Assembly: GCA_964637235.1 (NCBI GenBank)
Contig: CAZWVR010000051.1
Span: 1-16,552 of the forward strand
DNA from: CAZWVR01 sp964637235
GTDB lineage: Bacteria > Bacteroidota > Bacteroidia > Bacteroidales > S143-33
Length of the DNA stretch: 16,552 bases
Reading direction: 5' to 3'
The notes beneath the pieces were generated by a model. That model was not told where the DNA came from and made no database searches. It saw only the letters and a list, made by a program, of their open reading frames with translations. Position 1 is the first letter of the stretch. Each line of letters opens with the position of its first letter. A program made the translations under genes and the position numbers. Positions 14,976-16,552 of this stretch are shown here, one piece after another.

Positions 14976-15791
14976 TTAATATCCCAATAACTTTCGTTCT
15001 AATAAATACGCTATCGGTGAATTATTATTATCACTGACAATAGTATAGTCACTACTACTAATAGTAGAATTTCTTACCACAAACGACTTCCCTACACTAT
15101 CCAACAAATCTTTATCATTATAATCATTGCCCAATGCTACACATTTACTGATTTCAATACCCAGATTTTTACATAATCTTACAGCTGTTTTTGCTTTGGA
15201 AACATCTTTGTGAAATATCTCCAACCAAATGCTTTTATTATCTATTGGCGATGTAGAACGAATTAATGTAATATCAAAAACTGCAAGTTTATTTTTTAGT
15301 CTAAAAAATTCTTTTTCATTATCCAAAATAATAATTAACTCACTGGCTTCTAAGGGTAATTGGCTCAAATTCAAAGGTTTAGAATATTCTTTATATAACT
15401 CTATTTTTCGTTCAAAATCTTGCTGTGGATATCGCCGAACATATTCACAATAATGATTATCAGGTATAGGATACTGAACAAAAAAATTTACATTTTCCTC
15501 CAACAAAAGAGAAATAATAGGTTTTAAAAGCCTTTTCTCAAAATTTTGCTTATAAATCACACTGCGATTTTTAAAATCATATATACCAGCACCATTAGAA
15601 AAAACTACATAATCAAAAGGATAATCATTTTTCAAGACCTTTTTAAAGCTAAGAATATTTCTACCAGTAATAGCTATGGTGTAATAAAATGAATTTATTT
15701 TTTGCAAGGCAATTATGTCTTTTTCAGAAATTTGTTTATCTCGATTTATAATAGTACCATCTAAATCAGTAAAAAATGCGGCTTGTTTCAT
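14976..15791 (-). CDS. Cof-type HAD-IIB family hydrolase (predicted sugar-phosphate or nucleotide phosphatase)
   Basis: The 271-residue protein has all four HAD motifs: D9-L-D11-G-T at the front (nucleophile and acid), AITGR near 40-44, a lysine in DVSKAKTAV near 210, and GNDYNDKDLL near 230. The cap between motifs II and III is the alpha/beta C2B type (FSNGAGIYDFK, then a variable region), as in Cof proteins. These are soluble phosphatases for small phosphorylated metabolites or flavin precursors; the substrate cannot be told. The start is fixed by the -7 box whose last base is 7 bases ahead of the ATG, suggesting a leaderless transcript. It is followed by the GC-rich repeat. Confidence 0.92.
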   Translation of the reverse strand: MKQAAFFTDLDGTIINRDKQISEKDIIALQKINSFYYTIAITGRNILSFKKVLKNDYPFDYVVFSNGAGIYDFKNRSVIYKQNFEKRLLKPIISLLLEENVNFFVQYPIPDNHYCEYVRRYPQQDFERKIELYKEYSKPLNLSQLPLEASELIIILDNEKEFFRLKNKLAVFDITLIRSTSPIDNKSIWLEIFHKDVSKAKTAVRLCKNLGIEISKCVALGNDYNDKDLLDSVGKSFVVRNSTISSSDYTIVSDNNNSPIAYLLERKLLGY

Positions 15792-15798
15792 TTTTGGA

Positions 15799-15806
15799 CA
15801 AAAATA
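15799..15806 (-). promoter_or_regulatory. -7 promoter box TATTTTTG for the HAD gene
   Basis: Exact TAnnTTTG on the minus strand with only seven bases (TCCAAAA) between it and the ATG at 15791. The usual start distance places transcription at or next to the A of ATG. No good -33 TTTG was found. Confidence 0.55.
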
Positions 15807-15829
15807 GTATGAAAATTTTGAGTAAAAAA

Positions 15830-15861
15830 TTTGCTTTTTTAAAAATAAATTTATATTTTTG
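15830..15861 (+). promoter_or_regulatory. Promoter of the tRNA pair: TTTG, 20-base spacer, TATTTTTG
   Basis: TTTG (15830-15833) and TATTTTTG (15854-15861) stand 20 bases apart, identical in spacing to the rpsF promoter. Transcription would begin near 15868, about 18 bases before tRNA-Gly. It is divergent from the HAD promoter, 23 bases away. Confidence 0.8.
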
Positions 15862-15885
15862 CAATGTCAAAATGGGGGTGAGAAT

Positions 15886-15958
15886 GCGGGAATAGCTCAG
15901 TTGGTAGAGCACAACCTTGCCAAGGTTGGGGCCGCGGGTTCGAGTCCCGTCTCTCGCT
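15886..15958 (+). tRNA. tRNA-Gly (anticodon GCC)
   Basis: The 73-base cloverleaf has D stem GCTC/GAGC, anticodon stem CAACC/GGTTG with loop TTGCCAA (anticodon GCC at 15919-15921), and T stem GCGGG/CCCGT with loop TTCGAGT. The acceptor stem GCGGGAA/CTCTCGC has a G-U pair and an A-C mismatch at the base, weaker than usual. Discriminator T at 15958. CCA is not encoded. Confidence 0.95.
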
Positions 15959-15963
15959 CAGAG

Positions 15964-15984
15964 AAGCCCATAAGGGGCTTTTTT
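15964..15984 (+). terminator. Hairpin terminator after tRNA-Gly
   Basis: AAGCCC and GGGCTT pair around a 5-base loop, followed by six T. It lies between the two tRNA genes, 5 bases after tRNA-Gly, so it should reduce read-through to tRNA-Leu unless the latter has its own promoter, which I do not see in the 11 bases between. Confidence 0.7.
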
Positions 15985-15995
15985 GTTCTTATAGT

Positions 15996-16082
15996 GCCCG
16001 CGTGGCGGAATTGGTAGACGCGCAGGACTTAAAATCCTGTGGGCCGCAAAAGCCCGTGCCGGTTCGACTCCGGCCGCGGGTA
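15996..16082 (+). tRNA. tRNA-Leu (anticodon TAA)
   Basis: An 87-base class II tRNA: acceptor GCCCGCG/CGCGGGT (with one G-U), anticodon stem CAGGA/TCCTG with loop CTTAAAA (anticodon TAA at 16030-16032), a long variable arm (GGGCCGCAAAAGCCCGT region), and a T arm with GGTTCGACTCC. Discriminator A at 16082. CCA is not encoded; CCCC follows. Confidence 0.96.
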
Positions 16083-16219
16083 CCCCTTTTAAACCTCCCT
16101 TACATAAATTAACTAATAGAAAATCACTCACTTATTCACCACTAATCATTCTGAAACATAATTTTCCTTCTAACAAATCCCTTTTGAAATATTTGAAGCT
16201 TTGTATCTATTTTAGAAAC

Positions 16220-16369
16220 TTACTCAGTACAAAAACAAATATTTTTAACCTTTATTTCCTTATACTCCTCAAATTGTTTTAATTTCTCGTATGTCTCGCT
16301 TAATTGGGAAACTGCTTCTTTGTTTCCTTCTATAAAATATTCCGTGAAAGAAATAGTAAAAAATGTTAA
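16220..16369 (-). pseudogene. Coding relic without a start codon
   Basis: Minus-strand codons between an in-frame TAA (16370-16372) and TAA (16220-16222) give 49 residues, including EYFIEGNKEAVSQLSETYEK and LKQFEEYKEIKVKNICFCTE. The composition is protein-like (amphipathic, charged), but there is no ATG, GTG or TTG at the front. It looks like the C-terminal end of a decayed gene. I do not recognise the family. It could also be a chance open stretch. Confidence 0.35.
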
Positions 16370-16446
16370 TTATATAGACAAAAAGTCTATAATTTTTCCA
16401 TGTCCCTTTTACTTTCTAAAACTCACGGTTTTCTACGCATTTTATA

Positions 16447-16551
16447 TCACTGCTCCGTAGTGTCGCTTCTCATTTTAGCTTCTCTATCAAGCATAAATAA
16501 TGCAGCACCTTTACCGTCTATCATTTTTAGTTGTTGTAATATTTCATCCAC
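16447..16551 (-). CDS. C-terminal 34 codons of a gene entering from the right edge
   Basis: The minus-strand frame is open from the window edge to TGA at 16447-16449. It encodes VDEILQQLKMIDGKGAALFM followed by LDREAKMRSDTTEQ. It is helical and charged, with no recognised family. Either the end of a real gene or another fragment of the same decayed locus as 16220-16369; the part inside the window is too short to decide. Confidence 0.4.
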   Translation of the reverse strand: MDEILQQLKMIDGKGAALFMLDREAKMRSDTTEQ

Positions 16552-16552
16552 G

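Larger units (their letters stand above)
16083..16552. other. AT-rich tail region, mostly without recognised genes
   Basis: After tRNA-Leu there is no complete gene. On the minus strand it holds a start-less open stretch (16220-16369) and the last codons of a gene from beyond the window (16447-16551). A 7-base-stem hairpin TATAGAC-AAAAA-GTCTATA at 16373-16391, followed by a short T run on the plus strand, could be a weak terminator. No clear plus-strand gene or promoter was found. Confidence 0.6.

Noticed and set aside
16373..16391. Hairpin TATAGAC-AAAAA-GTCTATA as the terminator of the tRNA pair
   Set aside because: The stem is short and AT-rich, and it is about 290 bases after tRNA-Leu with nothing transcribed clearly between.

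Overview
The window looks like a scaffold of an AT-rich member of the Bacteroidota, possibly from a metagenome since it carries a run of N. Four things point there: repeated TAnnTTTG promoter -7 boxes, two with a TTTG box 20 bases upstream; near absence of Shine-Dalgarno sequences; a MurA with Asp in place of the catalytic Cys; and a eukaryote-like (GT3) glycogen synthase fused to a glycogen phosphorylase.

Layout. 1-4253 (minus): a glycogen-metabolism unit, with a divergent class IV aminotransferase-like gene followed 3 bases later by the synthase-phosphorylase fusion, which runs off the left edge. 4318-8389 (plus): a tight three-gene run encoding a response regulator-PAS-class III nucleotide cyclase, a MeaB-type GTPase and MurA. 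8360-9181 (minus): an unrecognised two-part protein whose end overlaps the end of murA. 9182-9496: a divergent control region with two 16-base direct repeats next to a -7 box. 9497-12089 (plus): four overlapping genes, a YfiR-like (DUF4154) secreted protein interrupted by a 10-N assembly gap, an AlbA_2-domain protein, pyrB and a small lipoprotein. 12109-13367 (plus): the ribosomal operon rpsF-rpsR-rplI with a good promoter, one strong Shine-Dalgarno sequence in front of rpsR, and a hairpin terminator. 13361-15806 (minus): a Cof-type HAD phosphatase, then rimO, separated by a 268-base GC-rich palindromic repeat element. 15830-16082 (plus): tRNA-Gly(GCC), a terminator and tRNA-Leu(UAA). 16083-16552: mostly non-coding, with a small start-less coding relic and the last 34 codons of a gene entering from the right.

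How the genes relate. Most genes are housekeeping: glycogen storage and mobilisation, peptidoglycan precursor synthesis, pyrimidine synthesis, ribosomal proteins and ribosomal protein modification. The signalling content is the soluble cyclase with its own receiver and PAS domains, predicted to make cAMP, and the YfiR-like protein. I did not find a phage, a CRISPR array, an insertion sequence with a transposase, or a clear defence system. The least explained items are the palindromic repeat element, the direct repeats at 9322-9360, the Shine-Dalgarno in front of rpsR, and the unrecognised genes at 8360-9181 and 11580-12089.
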